This document shows, one piece after another, positions 33,985 to 45,274 of a stretch of 64,000 nucleotides of DNA (the stretch's first letter is position 1; every line of letters begins with the position of its first letter). The notes under the pieces were generated by a model. That model searched no databases. It saw nothing but the letters and a program-made list of their open reading frames with translations, and was not told the origin of the DNA. The stretch spans positions 1-64,000 of the forward strand of contig JAACJM010000102.1 in the NCBI GenBank assembly GCA_013368315.1. The letters run 5' to 3'. Position numbers and translations under genes: made by a program. This DNA is from Tetrapyrgos nigripes (Eukaryota > Basidiomycota > Agaricomycetes > Agaricales > Campanellaceae).

Positions 33985-34244
33985 TACTTGCAGCTACAAC
34001 TATACAGTTACTTATTTCGTTTTGATGTCTGCTAAAAGGTACGTAGAGAAAATACAAAACAAATCAAAAAGTCTGTTAGCGAGTTCTACCTATTTCCTCG
34101 TAAGTAAAGACTTGCTTATTAGGGTATACAGAAACTGTCATAGGAACTTTCTTCAGTCCTCTTTGTAAGCCATCTGGTGTTTTCGTGTACTGTCCTGGTT
34201 AGTGAGCATCATATCTATGACTCAGAACGCTCCACTTATGACCA

Positions 34245-34560
34245 CTAGGTCCCTCATACACGTCCTTATGCTAGGGGTGTAGTGTTTTCTCATAGTTTCT
34301 TTGTTCCGTTCAGTTTTCCTCTCCCTTTTCTCCGATCTTGCATTGCCAACAGGCTACTACTTAGTCCTACATATGAGTCCAGCTCTTCTGCAGTCCTATT
34401 TGCTAGGCCCCTCATACATGTCCTTATGCTAGGGACATAGGGTTTTCTTGTAGTTTCTTTATTCTGTTTGGTTTTCCTTTCCCATTTCTCTGATCTTGCT
34501 TTATTTGTGTTCTATGTATTGCCAACAGTCTACTACTGAGTCCTACATATGAGTCCAGCT
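34245..34560. repeat. 158-bp tandem duplication inside R2
   Basis: CTAGG-CCCTCATACA-GTCCT begins at 34245 and again at 34403, and both units run through ATATGAGTCCAGCTCTTCTG. R1 has one unit only. Confidence 0.8.
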
Positions 34561-35322
34561 CTTCTGCAGTCCTATTTGGATAGTTATTCATCCTTCAATG
34601 CTTTCAATGCCTAGCTAGATGCTTACTGACAGATTTATCCTTATCCAGAAATACTGTTACCCATTTGGGTTGTATTCCGATCATTCGGATGTACCACAAC
34701 TTAGCGCTTCTGTCCCTTATATCTCTGTGTAGAGACATCTATTCACTATCCCCTCTGTACTGATGGATAGCTGAACTCTCTGGGATCCTGTACATATATA
34801 CTTTGTCCTACTTTTATCCACATGTACCATTTACAGATACTTAAGACTCCCTCGAAGCTGTCTTAGTACTACAGGATTTGCTGATACATGGATCTAGACC
34901 TAGTGTGCTTGTCTGCATGTCCAATCTTAGCGCTGTCTTCCCCGATCGACCTTTCAGCCGAGGATTGTGCTGCTTACGTGTTCCTATGCCTGTGAATAGG
35001 GGCTATCTCACACTTCACTGTCCCTTTGGATCATGCTAGCGGTACTAGTAGTTATAATAGGATTTGAAGGATTTGAAAGCCTTTGTAGGCTATCTTTATT
35101 ATTCAGTGGGTCTGCTATCATCTATCATAGTACTTAGAATGAGTTGTTTCTCCATCCATAAGCACTTAATATTATTGTACCATTGCTTTCTAGTCCTGCT
35201 AGGTATTAACTAGCAGTTCAGGGCTCACCCTAGTCCTCTTATTCCCTTAAAATAATGTCAAAAACTGATTTTATGGACCAAAATCTAAGTATGTATACAG
35301 TGATTTTGTACAGTGTATCACT

Positions 35323-36808
35323 GCAACCCCAACAAAGAGCATCCCGTCCCACATAAGGATTGCCAGACAGTGGCATGTAGGTGTTGTTCCAAAAGTTATT
35401 GGGTACAGATGGAGCAGGAGCAATAGAAGCAATGATTTTAGGAGCAGGGAAGAGCTGGGCAAGTTGCAAGTTGTGAAGAAGGGCTCATACATAAAAAGGT
35501 GCGTAATCTGGATTGTTGAGTCATTTTGGACAGTCTGCAAATAACTTCTTCCATGTCTAGGTTGTTAGGATTGTTGGAGGGGATAGGTAGAAGTATTCGA
35601 ATGTTGAGAGGGAGGGACATTGGGAGTGGGAGAGGGTTTAGTAGTCAAGGGCTTGGAACAAGGTGACTTGGACTTCTTTTGCTTTTTTAATTGTGGTCAG
35701 AATCATCTAAAGAGTTGTCCGAGTTGTCAGAGGAGTCTTCAGAATTGTCAGAATCTGACTCAGTATCAAGATCTACATCAGACCCATCATTATCCAAATT
35801 CTTCATGAAATCATGCTTCTCTTCCTCAAAATGCCTATCGACTGCCCATTCCACATCCCTCTTATCCCAGGGAACTGAACGATCATGTGTGGGGAGTCTC
35901 TCCTTGAGAGTACAATTTACAATACATCGAAGCTTGGTGGAGAGACCATGATAGAAGAATTCATCATTCTGGATACTGGTGATTTCACCTTGATTAAGAA
36001 GTGGACTGGCAATACAAGTGTAGTCTCTGAGGTATTTCACCCAGATAGTATGTTTGTTGAAACTCTTGGTGTGGTATTTATCAGTGAGTCGCCTGATGTG
36101 CCTAGCCTTGTACTTGTGCTCATCATAATCAGAGTAGTAGAAGCACAGGAACTGGGCTTTGAACATAGCCCAATCAGCTGTGGCAAAGGAATCTCTTGAC
36201 AACATCTAGATGAGAGTGTCGATGAAATCCTTATCCAAAACAACTTGGGGAGTAGTGAATAATTGCTCCAGATGGTCTATGAATGTTTTGGTACAATGAT
36301 GATCTCCCTTGAATTTTGTAGGAGCTTCTTGATGACCCTTCAGAGGGATGGCAAGAAAGCCAGTTGTACAATTGGTAGAGGATGCTGGGGGAATGATGGT
36401 AGGGTTTGGGGGAGCTGTGGTCATAGTGGAACTGGTATAAGGAGCTGGGGTCATGGTAGAACTAGTTGAGGAAGTGGGATCAGTCAATAGTGGGGACTGT
36501 GATTGAGTGGCAGGGTCATTTAGGCTTGGAGGGTCACTGGTAAACATTTTGGTGGACATCAGATCATTAGTGCTGCCCATGGTTAAACAATGATGGGATA
36601 ATGACTGCTGGAAAGGTTTTGAATAGGTGATAATAGGGTAGGCAAGAGAAACGATGTAAGGCGAAGAGTTGGATGGGCTGGGACAGTTTGGAACTGGATA
36701 GGGTTGGTTTGACATAGGTTGGCTAGGTGATAGATCAAAGGAACCACCCCTCACAGTGGGCTCCAGAGATGTCATGAGATAGATAAAACCAAATAGAAAA
36801 ACTCTCAA
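35323..36808 (-). mobile_element. Gypsy gag, N-terminal and core part
   Basis: The minus-strand frame from 36808 starts with a Pro/Ser/Thr-rich leader, then IPLKGHQEAPTKFKGDH and FIDHLEQLFTTP. After a stop near 36206 it continues with DWAMFKAQFLCFYYSDYDEH and DEFFYHGLSTKLRCIVN, the retrotransposon gag core. An acidic Asp/Ser repeat tail follows, then NDSTIQITHLFMYEP and RDALCWGC, where the Cys pair of the zinc knuckle begins and R2 interrupts. At least one stop and one frameshift break it. Confidence 0.75.
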
Positions 36809-37215
36809 ACCACAGTGAGCTCAAGAAATCAACTAATGGCTTTCCGTTATGGCAAGGAATGGCCAATAAGAACTGAAACAGTAAGACGGTAAAGAGATGA
36901 GGATGAGGAAAGGCTTTTGAGAAAGAGCTGGGAGGTTAGGATTTGAATAGGATTCAACTTAGACTGGGACTGGTGAAGTTGGAACTGGGTAACTTGTATT
37001 TTCAATGTAAGTATTAGTATATATACAAAAATGAGGCTTGAGATCCAAGTTGCTAAATAGCAACAAAACAAAAGATATCAAGGACCAAACACATAAGAGA
37101 CAGACACAGATGAGATGATACATGTAAAGGTGTGTTTGAAGAATAAGTATAAAACTCATTCCAGCTGTGATACATGTATGAGTTTGATTGAGGATAGAAT
37201 AAATGAAATATAAAC
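36809..37215. other. Gypsy 5' flank, no gene
   Basis: CpG-poor sequence upstream of gag. A 5' LTR or untranslated leader is expected here, but no primer-binding site or LTR border was identified. Confidence 0.35.
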
Positions 37216-37221
37216 AAGAAT

Positions 37222-37358
37222 AGGAAATAATGAAATAATGAAATAATGAAATAATGAAATAATGAAATAATGAAATAATGAAATAATGAAATAATGAAAT
37301 AATGAAATAATGAAATAATGAAATAATGAAATAATGAAATAATGAAATAATGAAATAA
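37222..37358. repeat. Octanucleotide microsatellite (AAATAATG)n
   Basis: About 17 nearly perfect copies of an 8-bp unit AAATAATG. The period makes an open frame on the minus strand that spells a repeating FHYFIISL peptide, which is not a real protein. Confidence 0.95.
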
Positions 37359-39040
37359 GGAAGTATATGGAAAAGAGCCAAGATGGTATAGGTAAGAGGA
37401 AAAGAATTAGAGACTGAAGTGTACTTGTGACTTTGGTTTCCAATCTTCCTATGTGTCTAGGGGCTAGCTGTTTCTGATGTGTCTTCATACAATACCAAAA
37501 AATGGTATTACACTGCTACCTTGAGTCTCAGAAGGATGACTTGCTTAACACTTGGATGTTTAATTGCATGACAATTTGCAACCATTCAGATGCTGAAGCT
37601 GGGTCTCTCATTGACCCCTTCAACACAGAACCAGATTCAACATTTCAGATTAAATCCAAATCACCCAGCCAGCATGCTCATGAAAGGTCAGGGGATACAG
37701 TCGATCTTTCTGTCCTCAACCATGAAGCTTGACTGAATCGCAGTTCTTTATTCACTCAGCAACTCCAAGAATCCTCTGCTTCATCAACACTGCCCTCCTC
37801 TCCTACAAAGGCCAAATCACATAGCACTAGCCCATCCAAGGCTCATTTCATGACTACATCCTCAGCTACTGCCTTTGCTTATATGAAACAAGATGAAGTT
37901 ATGTCATGAACTCTTGAGCCAGGCTAACCTCTCAATGCTGAATGGGCTCATTGATGAGGGGAGAATGCCCCAGGAGGAGTCTGGAACCTAGGGGTGGCTT
38001 CAGCAAGAGGGAGTGACACTACTCACCCACTGACCCTAAGCCTATGAGACCAAAGATCTGAGCTGCTGGCAGATCAATCTACACGCCTGTATGGCAACTG
38101 AGATGACAGGAAAGAACTAGATCAAGGAGAACAAGGAGAACAATGATGGATGGTGAATGTAGAACGAAAATCCCTATAAAGGATACAAGAGTTGTCTGAC
38201 TAGATTCACCATGCACAAGTGTAGTGCACATCTCCCTCAATTCACAATGCAGAACAAGCAAAGAAGAATGAGAGGAAGCAACAACAAGATCAATTCTGAG
38301 GCTTGAGTACAGAAGAACACTACCTACATATGAGTAGTGAAACCACCTCCTGTATCAAGACTCCGCAGCTAACTATGGTGCTCCTATAACTAATATACTA
38401 GACAATCACAAGTCTCAAACAGTAAATGTTCAACAACAAATATAGATGTGGAGCAATGAATGGAATGAATAATCGACATAATAAATGAAACAGAAATAGA
38501 ATAGGGTGGGGGTGCACATAGGTATAATTGAAAACCCCTCTGAGGGTTTCTGGGCTTAGGCAGTGAATGATGTAAGAGTGACAGATATGGAAATATGAAG
38601 GAGTGTATGGGTATGGCATGTGCTGAAGGTGGCTGAGATGAGGATTTCTGACAAGTTATTGCAATTCGTTATCTCAGTGGCATTGACTTCTACAGCTCCA
38701 GGTATGTGCTATTTTCTCCTGGACATCTTTTTAGTCATCTCATTGTTTTATTAGGCAAGCTGCTATCACCACATTCTGGGATTTCACAGATAGAGGGTTG
38801 AAGCCTGAAATGCGAGCAACTGTTGATCATGCACTCATTGAAGAGTTTATATCCACTGCTTGAAGTAGTCTGCTTGTACTGATTGTTATACTGAACTACA
38901 GTGGACCTATATGTACATAGTAGATTTGATATCTGAGTTTGTAGCTGGTCTTTGTGGGACACTTTTGTAAAATCTGATCCTCCTACCTTAGCCTTGCGAG
39001 CTGGGATTGTGTGTGTGACTTGAAATTGCTTAAATTTCTC
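37359..39040. other. CpG-poor repeat-type DNA, no gene recognised
   Basis: 37502-37732 (+) encodes 76 codons, Ser- and Asp-rich, of unknown type. Around 38150-38230 a TATAAAGG box followed by ATTCACCATGCAC looks like retrotransposon LTR sequence, but no partner LTR was found. The rest gives no supported feature. Confidence 0.35.
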
Positions 39041-39054
39041 TCACACACACTTCT

Positions 39055-39300
39055 ATGTCAAACTCCAGGCCGACAAAGCATTCCAGACAAACAGAGACTA
39101 ACACTCTGAACAGAACCACTTCTTTTGCTGCACTTGGAATCAATTACAACAAACCCAAAGACAACATTATCACCAATGTGACACACATTTCCACAGATGG
39201 AAGAAGAGTATACATGTCCTCCACCATGGTTCCCCAACATTGAGAACACCTTTACACTTTCACTGAAGAGGATCCTGGCTCCTCAAAGGTTCATTTATCA
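39055..39300 (+). mobile_element. Possible KDZ (CxC2-type) transposase N-terminus
   Basis: A start beginning MSNSRPTKHSRQTE continues with SFAALGINYNKP and VTHISTDGRRVYMSST, with a stop at 39241-39243 and the same theme going on after it. Basic N-termini with a STDGRR motif are seen in CxC2-type KDZ transposases of mushrooms. The Cys cluster and catalytic core are missing. A hairpin of GTGTGTGTGA and TCTCACACACAC precedes it. The assignment is tentative. Confidence 0.4.
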
Positions 39301-39756
39301 GGTTAAGAAACATCTATTACCATTGCCTCTGAATCATAAAACCTCATTAGTGAGGAACTGCCTGTTCTCTCTGGATTACCATATTCAAGCAAGCTATCTA
39401 ACACAGTTTTAGGAAAAATTGAGTATTTCATTTCTGCAATTTTAGAAATTATGTACTTGCCAATTAGCAATGAGGAATGTAGTATGTATAAAATGCTTCC
39501 CCTCAATGAATGCACCTTTGAATGTGAATGACTTGTCAAATGAAGTGTAGTAAAGTTGAGTAGACGAGGATAAGCTCATCCACACTGAAAATAGAAAGTC
39601 AAGCAACCCTCAAGCTACTCAAGCCGGTGGTTGCTTGAAAAACCAGATTCCCGGGTGGAGCTGCCTTAAAGGCTTCAAGGATTGGTAAGTGTTTTGTGAC
39701 TCACAGATTAGTACCTCGGAAACTAATAATCTGAAAAAAAATGGAACCTTCATAGT

Positions 39757-40070
39757 CAAATACCCATCATGACCAACAATGGGGATGCTGGAGAGGTGGT
39801 GGTTGGGGTGAGATGGAAAATGGTGGGTAGTCTGCATCAGATTTGGTTTTGTGCAGGGTATGTACATGGTTCATATTTGCATTCGCTTTTCTTCCTCTTC
39901 TTCCATAGCCACTACCTGTTTCTTTCTTTCTTTTTTCCCCAATAGCTCTCTATAATGATGTGCTCTGACTTCAGTCCCTTTGTCTCCCTGCACCATACCT
40001 TCTCTCGTCCCCTTCTCCTTCTCAACAGGTCCCTCTCGAGACAACTAAAGGAGACAACTAAAGAAGACAA
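39757..40070 (+). repeat. Direct repeat D1, ~310 bp
   Basis: Matches D2 at 43684-43992 in the same orientation, from ACCAACAATGGG-ATGCTGGAGAGG through CTCTAATGA-type sequence to CCCTCTCGAGACAAC. D1 has lost CpGs present in D2. The spacing is 3.9 kb. It may be an LTR pair of a small element or a local duplication. Confidence 0.8.
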
Positions 40071-41419
40071 AACTATGCCTTCGAGATTATCCCCGTTACA
40101 TCTAACAGCGGCCCGAATCGAGGAAGATGCGTCGCCTCGTTCGAGAAAATGACAACTCTATTGCCATCTTTGAGTGCTGGGCAGACCAATGTAGTCTTTT
40201 GTTGGTCTCTTGACTGGAAATTACCTACCCGCCGACAATGCCATCATTGATTCGGCGTCCGAGGGTCAAGAGCTTGTCAAGTTTTTTGATCATCACGACG
40301 CCGCACACAATCTCCTTCTGGATGACTGTCGCATCAACATGATGATTCTGACACTTGCTTGTCTCGATATCACTTCTTTTTCAAGAGTCGCCGAAGATAT
40401 ACGTAATGCAAAGATCAAAAGCATTGAACGTCACTGGAAGGGTTTCACCTAGTAGTAGTCATCTAAGCCAACGCGTCGTTATTTTTTCTCATGTCCTACA
40501 TCTCCGACTCGAAAACGGCGTTCAATCCTGTCAGGAGGAGGAGTACATTACCCAAATTGCATCCTACCGTCCTCACTGCTTTACCCATCTCTAACAGCTT
40601 ATTTTCGTTGGGTATCAAAATTTCACTGTTTGGTCCTCGGACATGGACACGTCTGCTTCTAATGGGATATGGGACACCTGTAGGCACTCATACTTTCTCG
40701 AGTGCGAGACTCCGGTCCCTGGCCCTCCAATGGTGTTGACAGAGATAACCCGGACCTTTCTACAATACCATTTACAAAACTTGGAAACTTTTGGACAGGT
40801 TATTACTGGTTCAGCAGGTCAAATTTATAACTCAGTGCTACGTGAATTACAAGATCAAAATACCATAAGCTCAATAGAGAATCCAGGATGGATGAGGAGC
40901 ATTTTTGACAACTCCAGGTCCAACATGTCGGGAGCCTCGGTGCTGTGTCGGGAAAGCGTCGGATAGGTTCCAATCATCGTCCCTGGCAACGACGGCAATC
41001 ATTACCGGTCTTTGATCAATATCAGGGACAATGCCAGTGATGTGTTAAGCGATGCCAAGACAAATCGGACGACATTCGCGATGTTGTTCTCACTTGCCAT
41101 ATTCATCATGCACATTTCACTGGTTGCAAAAATTTTCAGTTGGTGCACTGGTAAATGGTTAGCTGATTTTTCAAAACCAGTAACTCGTCAAAATATGTAG
41201 TACTATAAGTAATTTGACATTCTGCAGCACCGAGCCTACATATCTTGTACGTATCAGAGCAATTTCAAGTTCTATTGATTGTGCACATAGTGCTCTCAAA
41301 CCCGGGCTGGTCTGTGGGTGTCAATGTGCTAAAGATGCATGTTGAAGACGAAGCATCAATGATAAATCTTTTAGGGTTTCAGGATAACAATCCTTCCAGA
41401 ATTTTAGTAAGCTTACTTA
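40071..41419. other. Unassigned DNA with short frames
   Basis: 40210-40452 (+) encodes a piece ending LTLACLDITSFSRVAEDIRN and KIKSIERHWKGF that looks like true protein but is not recognised. 40643-40966 (+) is another 107-codon frame with no known motif. No splice chain joining them could be supported. Confidence 0.3.
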
Positions 41420-42630
41420 CTCTGTCCATAGGCCTAGCCGCAGAACTCATAGATCAAGGCCGATACAAATATCACTGGGGAACCAGCCAATGCAGCCATT
41501 GGGAATCCATATTCCAGGTCACGAGCTGCATCATGATCGGAAGTGGTTATTAAATCTCGAATAAATAAGTGATATCATGCAAAGGAAGCTTGCTCACTCT
41601 TCAAAGCCCACATCGCATTAGCTGCTGATTGCATCCCTGCCAAAGGGTGAGCAAGTGGAGGGGATATGATGTTTGATCCGGAGAATAAGTTGAATGTGAA
41701 TAGTGTAGAGATGAAATCCTACAATGTATATGTAAGAAAAGGCTCATGTCAAAACAGGCGGGTTTCGATAATGGAGGCGTACAGTCAGGAATTCGACGAT
41801 AATGACACGTCCAACATTTGTTCCAGGCAATGTAGGAGGATTACCCCATGACCTGGAAGGGAGAGCACCAGCCTCCTTCACAATGCCTTCTGCAAGGTTG
41901 ATCATGTCATGGTATTGGCTGTTTATTAGCAGGCAAGCGGCGTAGGCACCTAAAATCTGAGATACCATGTACCTGTAAAGAATCATAATACATGAGTCAC
42001 TGACATTCTCAGTTGAAATGGAAGTGGAGACCAACATAATGGCTTTGAGGGGATGAAAGCCTCTCTTGAATACATAAAATAGTGTGATACCAGGACACAA
42101 TTGTGCTCCAGATACTGGTAGCGTGACGGAAACAGCAAAGACCACCCCGCTTACACAGGCACATAAAGCCATGATGCATTTGATAAGATAGGCTGCAAGG
42201 GCAAATTAAGAGTTATGAGAAATGCAGAATTAGATATGCCTCCCCACTGACGGTTTAATTCTTCGTCTGGCAAGATATCCCCGAGAAGGCGACAAAGTCC
42301 AATTCCAACGACTGACCATTCCATCATGATCAGTTCGATGCGGAACCGGAGACAATGAATCACGTACCCCCATAGACAATGAGGAATGAACCAATCTAAT
42401 AATTTTCAATCAGTGAACTCACGTCTAGTCATCATAGCTATTGACTAACGAATTCAGCGAGGCACTCTGCAGCCCACCAGACCCTAGAGTGCTCGTATCT
42501 CTCCCGGAAGGCGAGGGCGTTTGAGGAGGCAAGGGCGTTTGAGGACGGTGCAATGGACATGATAATCTGAGATGGAAGTGAGAATTGAGTATGAAGCAGG
42601 AAGCTGAAGATTCGGCCTCCCTTTTATACA
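41420..42630 (-). pseudogene. Aquaporin/MIP-like remnant
   Basis: On the minus strand 42172-41744 encodes a hydrophobic start, then LPVSGAQLCPGITLFYVFKR with GFHPLK and, after an intron-like gap (GTCTCC...TTTACAG), RYMVSQILGAYAACLLINSQ followed by VGRVIIVEFL. This resembles fungal major intrinsic proteins: the first pore motif SGAHLNPAVT is expected, but here it reads SGAQLCPGIT, so NPA has become CPG. The second half is broken; a piece near 41530-41430 may be the loop-E region, but with stops. Upstream minus-strand frames to 42631 could be N-terminal exons, with low certainty. Confidence 0.5.
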
Positions 42631-42804
42631 TATTTCTCGGGGAATAAGGTTTAGGAATTTGCAGTATTAGGGATGACCTCGACCAGCATGAGGCACTGAG
42701 AATGTATAGGTAGATAACATTTGTGCTTTAAACGTGTTCGTGCTCGACTTCCTTCCGCTGTTGTATGGGTCTGCAGAATGGTGTGGGCGTTTCGTTGCTA
42801 GGAA

Positions 42805-43347
42805 TCATTTGATTTGGACAGGAGTACTGCCGCCACCCATATAAACTTGGGAAATTCGACGCCCACAGTGTCGACGGAGGACTGATACAACTGTGTGTTG
42901 TACTTCAAGGAAAGGCTGTGAGCCTGAGAAACTCCCTTGTATATGTCCAGAACAAGAAATTGTCCTTATGATTGTTCTTGTTCCTTCGCCCACTAAAACT
43001 CGCGCTGAAGGCACAGCAATTAGTGCGTAATATGTGTCAGCCACAAATTGAATTTTCTGTATGCTATAGCGGGCTATACCCGGCGGTTCTTCAGAGGACC
43101 TGCTGTGTATTCTATCTGCTCTGCCAGATTTGAAATTAAAATTCAGCGTAATGCAAAGTACCATGCCTATTTCAAGCCATGGTGAATGAAGCAGCGCAAG
43201 CATCTCAATCATTGGAGTTATCTCGGAATACTTCAAGTGCCGGATGTTGGTTCGTCCGAGGGTTTTTGAACATAGGCGTTCATGAGAGCCGACATCAACA
43301 GGACGATCATTTGACGAGGAACACAGGATTCTAGTGAACCGAACCAA
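42805..43347 (-). CDS. Hypothetical protein, 180 codons, doubtful
   Basis: An uninterrupted minus-strand frame in CpG-containing sequence. It has no signal peptide, clear domain or repeat. The start has SSSNDRPVDVGSHERL and the end QVYMGGGSTPVQI. The opposite strand is not open over the same span. It could be part of a multi-exon gene or chance. Confidence 0.3.
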   Translation of the reverse strand: MVRFTRILCSSSNDRPVDVGSHERLCSKTLGRTNIRHLKYSEITPMIEMLALLHSPWLEIGMVLCITLNFNFKSGRADRIHSRSSEEPPGIARYSIQKIQFVADTYYALIAVPSARVLVGEGTRTIIRTISCSGHIQGSFSGSQPFLEVQHTVVSVLRRHCGRRISQVYMGGGSTPVQIK

Positions 43348-43683
43348 TGGACACTCTGGGCAATGCTGAACCGTATGGAAAAACTGCCATGCGAAGAAGT
43401 GGCACCCCCTATCAGTTGCCGTGCAACGGCCTCACGGTAAACACCGAAAGCTGGACAATCATGACGTCAGATCAAAATTTCGTCGTTATACGATCACGCT
43501 TTCCGCTTTACCAACTCTTTTCCTTCGTCTCTCTGACTCTCCCCACCTTCCACTTCCTATTCTCCTCAGCAAACAGGTCTGGTCTTCCCCGCGTCCCTCT
43601 CACGATAACGACTTTCACACTTGGCATCACCTCAGTGTTGGGGTTGGATGCGACATGACAGTGTTTTAGCATGACGACTGTGA

Positions 43684-43992
43684 CTACCCACCATGGCCAA
43701 CAATGGGCGTGCTGGAGAGGTGGGCCTGGGTGTGCATGGAAGGGGGCGGGGGGCGGGGGGCGGGGAAGGAAATGGTTGCGTCGGATTTGGTTTTAGACGG
43801 GGTATGTACATAGTTCACATTGCGTTCTCCCCCTCCTTCCATAGCCACTACCTGTTTCTTTTTCCCCAGTAATTCTCTATAATGACGTACTCTGACTTCA
43901 GTCCCCTTGCCTCCCTGCATCATACCTTTTCTCGTCCCCTTCTCCTTCTAAACAGGCCCCTCTCGAGACAACCAAAAGGACAAAAACAGGTT
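43684..43992 (+). repeat. Direct repeat D2
   Basis: Partner of D1 at 39757-40070. It contains a GGGGGCGGGG run of about 20 bp that D1 lacks. Confidence 0.8.
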
Positions 43993-45274
43993 ACCCAGTC
44001 AGTTTAAGCAAAGGTTAACCCTCCCTCTCTCGTGTGTGAGCATGGGGATGTTTGGTGGAAGAGCAGGCGTTACGACGGCGTTGGATTATAGAGAAGAGAG
44101 GGAATTGAGAGAAAGCCAAGGATCCGTGGCGGCGTTATATGCAAGTTCTGTGGAGTCTAGTACCTGGAGACCTGGGTTTGGGAATTTTAGACTTTCAAAT
44201 GGTTTTGTGGGTTCGGCCTTGGTATCAACGTGAACGCAACGTCGACATGGACCCATGGTCACCTGCATCAACTTCAACTTCAGCGTCCATTTGACTACAT
44301 CTACGTATACGCACGCGTACTACGTATCTTCCCCAATCTCTCCGAGCATAGCCATTCCATTCCATCCTCTCTTTCTCCTCTCGTCTCCTCGTTACCATTC
44401 CCAATGGCTATTCTCAATCTTTTCCCCACATACTTGTACCCTCGTTGTCTCCTCACCGCACCCTTCCCTTCTTGACCTCCTACACCTCCTACACTTTAAA
44501 CACCTCAGGCTTATCAACACCTCTCTGGCTCATCACCCGCTCAGTTCACCGCCTCGACATCGACACCCACGATGCATGTCTATATCTATATCTATAAGCA
44601 AACGAAGACCGTCTGATGAGTTTGCTTCGTACCAACAGCAGAGGAGCCTCCACTCAGAACTCTTGGTTTTAGTCTACGTCTACGTCGCTGATAGCGTGAA
44701 GACTGAAGACTGAGCGTCAGCTTCCTTAGACGTGTCACGACTCACGTTGGGCGTGGCGGAAGCAGAATGTGGGATGTGGGATGTGGATGCGATTTCTCTA
44801 CCACGGTCCCTTGACGGATCCACGGTTGCATGGGTTTACCCAGAGTAAGTAAGTATCTTCATCATCCTCCAACGGTCAGCGGTCAACCGTTCTACGTCTC
44901 CCAATCTCCCAATCTACCGTTTTTGTTTTTGTTTTTTTTTCCGTGTTTATCTGATTCTTCACCCTCTTCACGTGCCACGACTGACGGTGTCTCTTCCCCA
45001 GTTCCTTTCCTTTCCTTCAGACTTCTACACCCGACCCGTCTACAGTGATCTATTACTACTACGCGTCTATAGGACCTCGGCGTTAAGTCTTCAAATCCAT
45101 CCATATAAGGCAAACCTTCTTAATAAGTAGAAACCTTCGCACAGTGCTCAGGCAGCGAGAAACCGCGTCGAGTTCCTTAGTACCCTGTAACCTAGTACTC
45201 CATTATAGCCATTATGGCTCTCATTATAATCAAGGTCTTTTAATCCACATTCTTTTGGCTCCTACCTCTTACGA
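43993..45274. promoter_or_regulatory. Upstream region of the transcription factor pseudogene
   Basis: 44036-44233 (+) is a 65-codon frame, MSMGMFGGRAGV..., of unknown value. The rest is pyrimidine-rich, CpG-containing sequence with ACGTCTACG-type repeats and no gene that can be supported. Confidence 0.3.

Larger units (their letters stand above)
31489..35318. repeat. Repeat R2 with nested Tc1-like insertion
   Basis: R2 is a second copy of R1, flanked by CACT on both sides (31485-31488 and 35319-35322). It is 3,830 bp because it contains a 2,064-bp Tc1-like element at 31921-33984 (plus a duplicated TA) and a ~158-bp internal tandem duplication (units from 34245 and 34403). Without these it is about 1,606 bp, like R1. 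Confidence 0.85.

Noticed and set aside
29593..35318. R1 and R2 as the two LTRs of a single element
   Set aside because: Each has its own different 4-bp target duplication (CAAT and CACT), and the 292 bp between them are the zinc-knuckle part of the surrounding gag gene.
37222..37358. CRISPR array
   Set aside because: Unit of 8 bp without spacers in a eukaryotic genome; simple microsatellite.
36959..37488. Minus-strand proteins with FHYFIISL repeats
   Set aside because: They come only from the 8-bp microsatellite, which is open in several frames.
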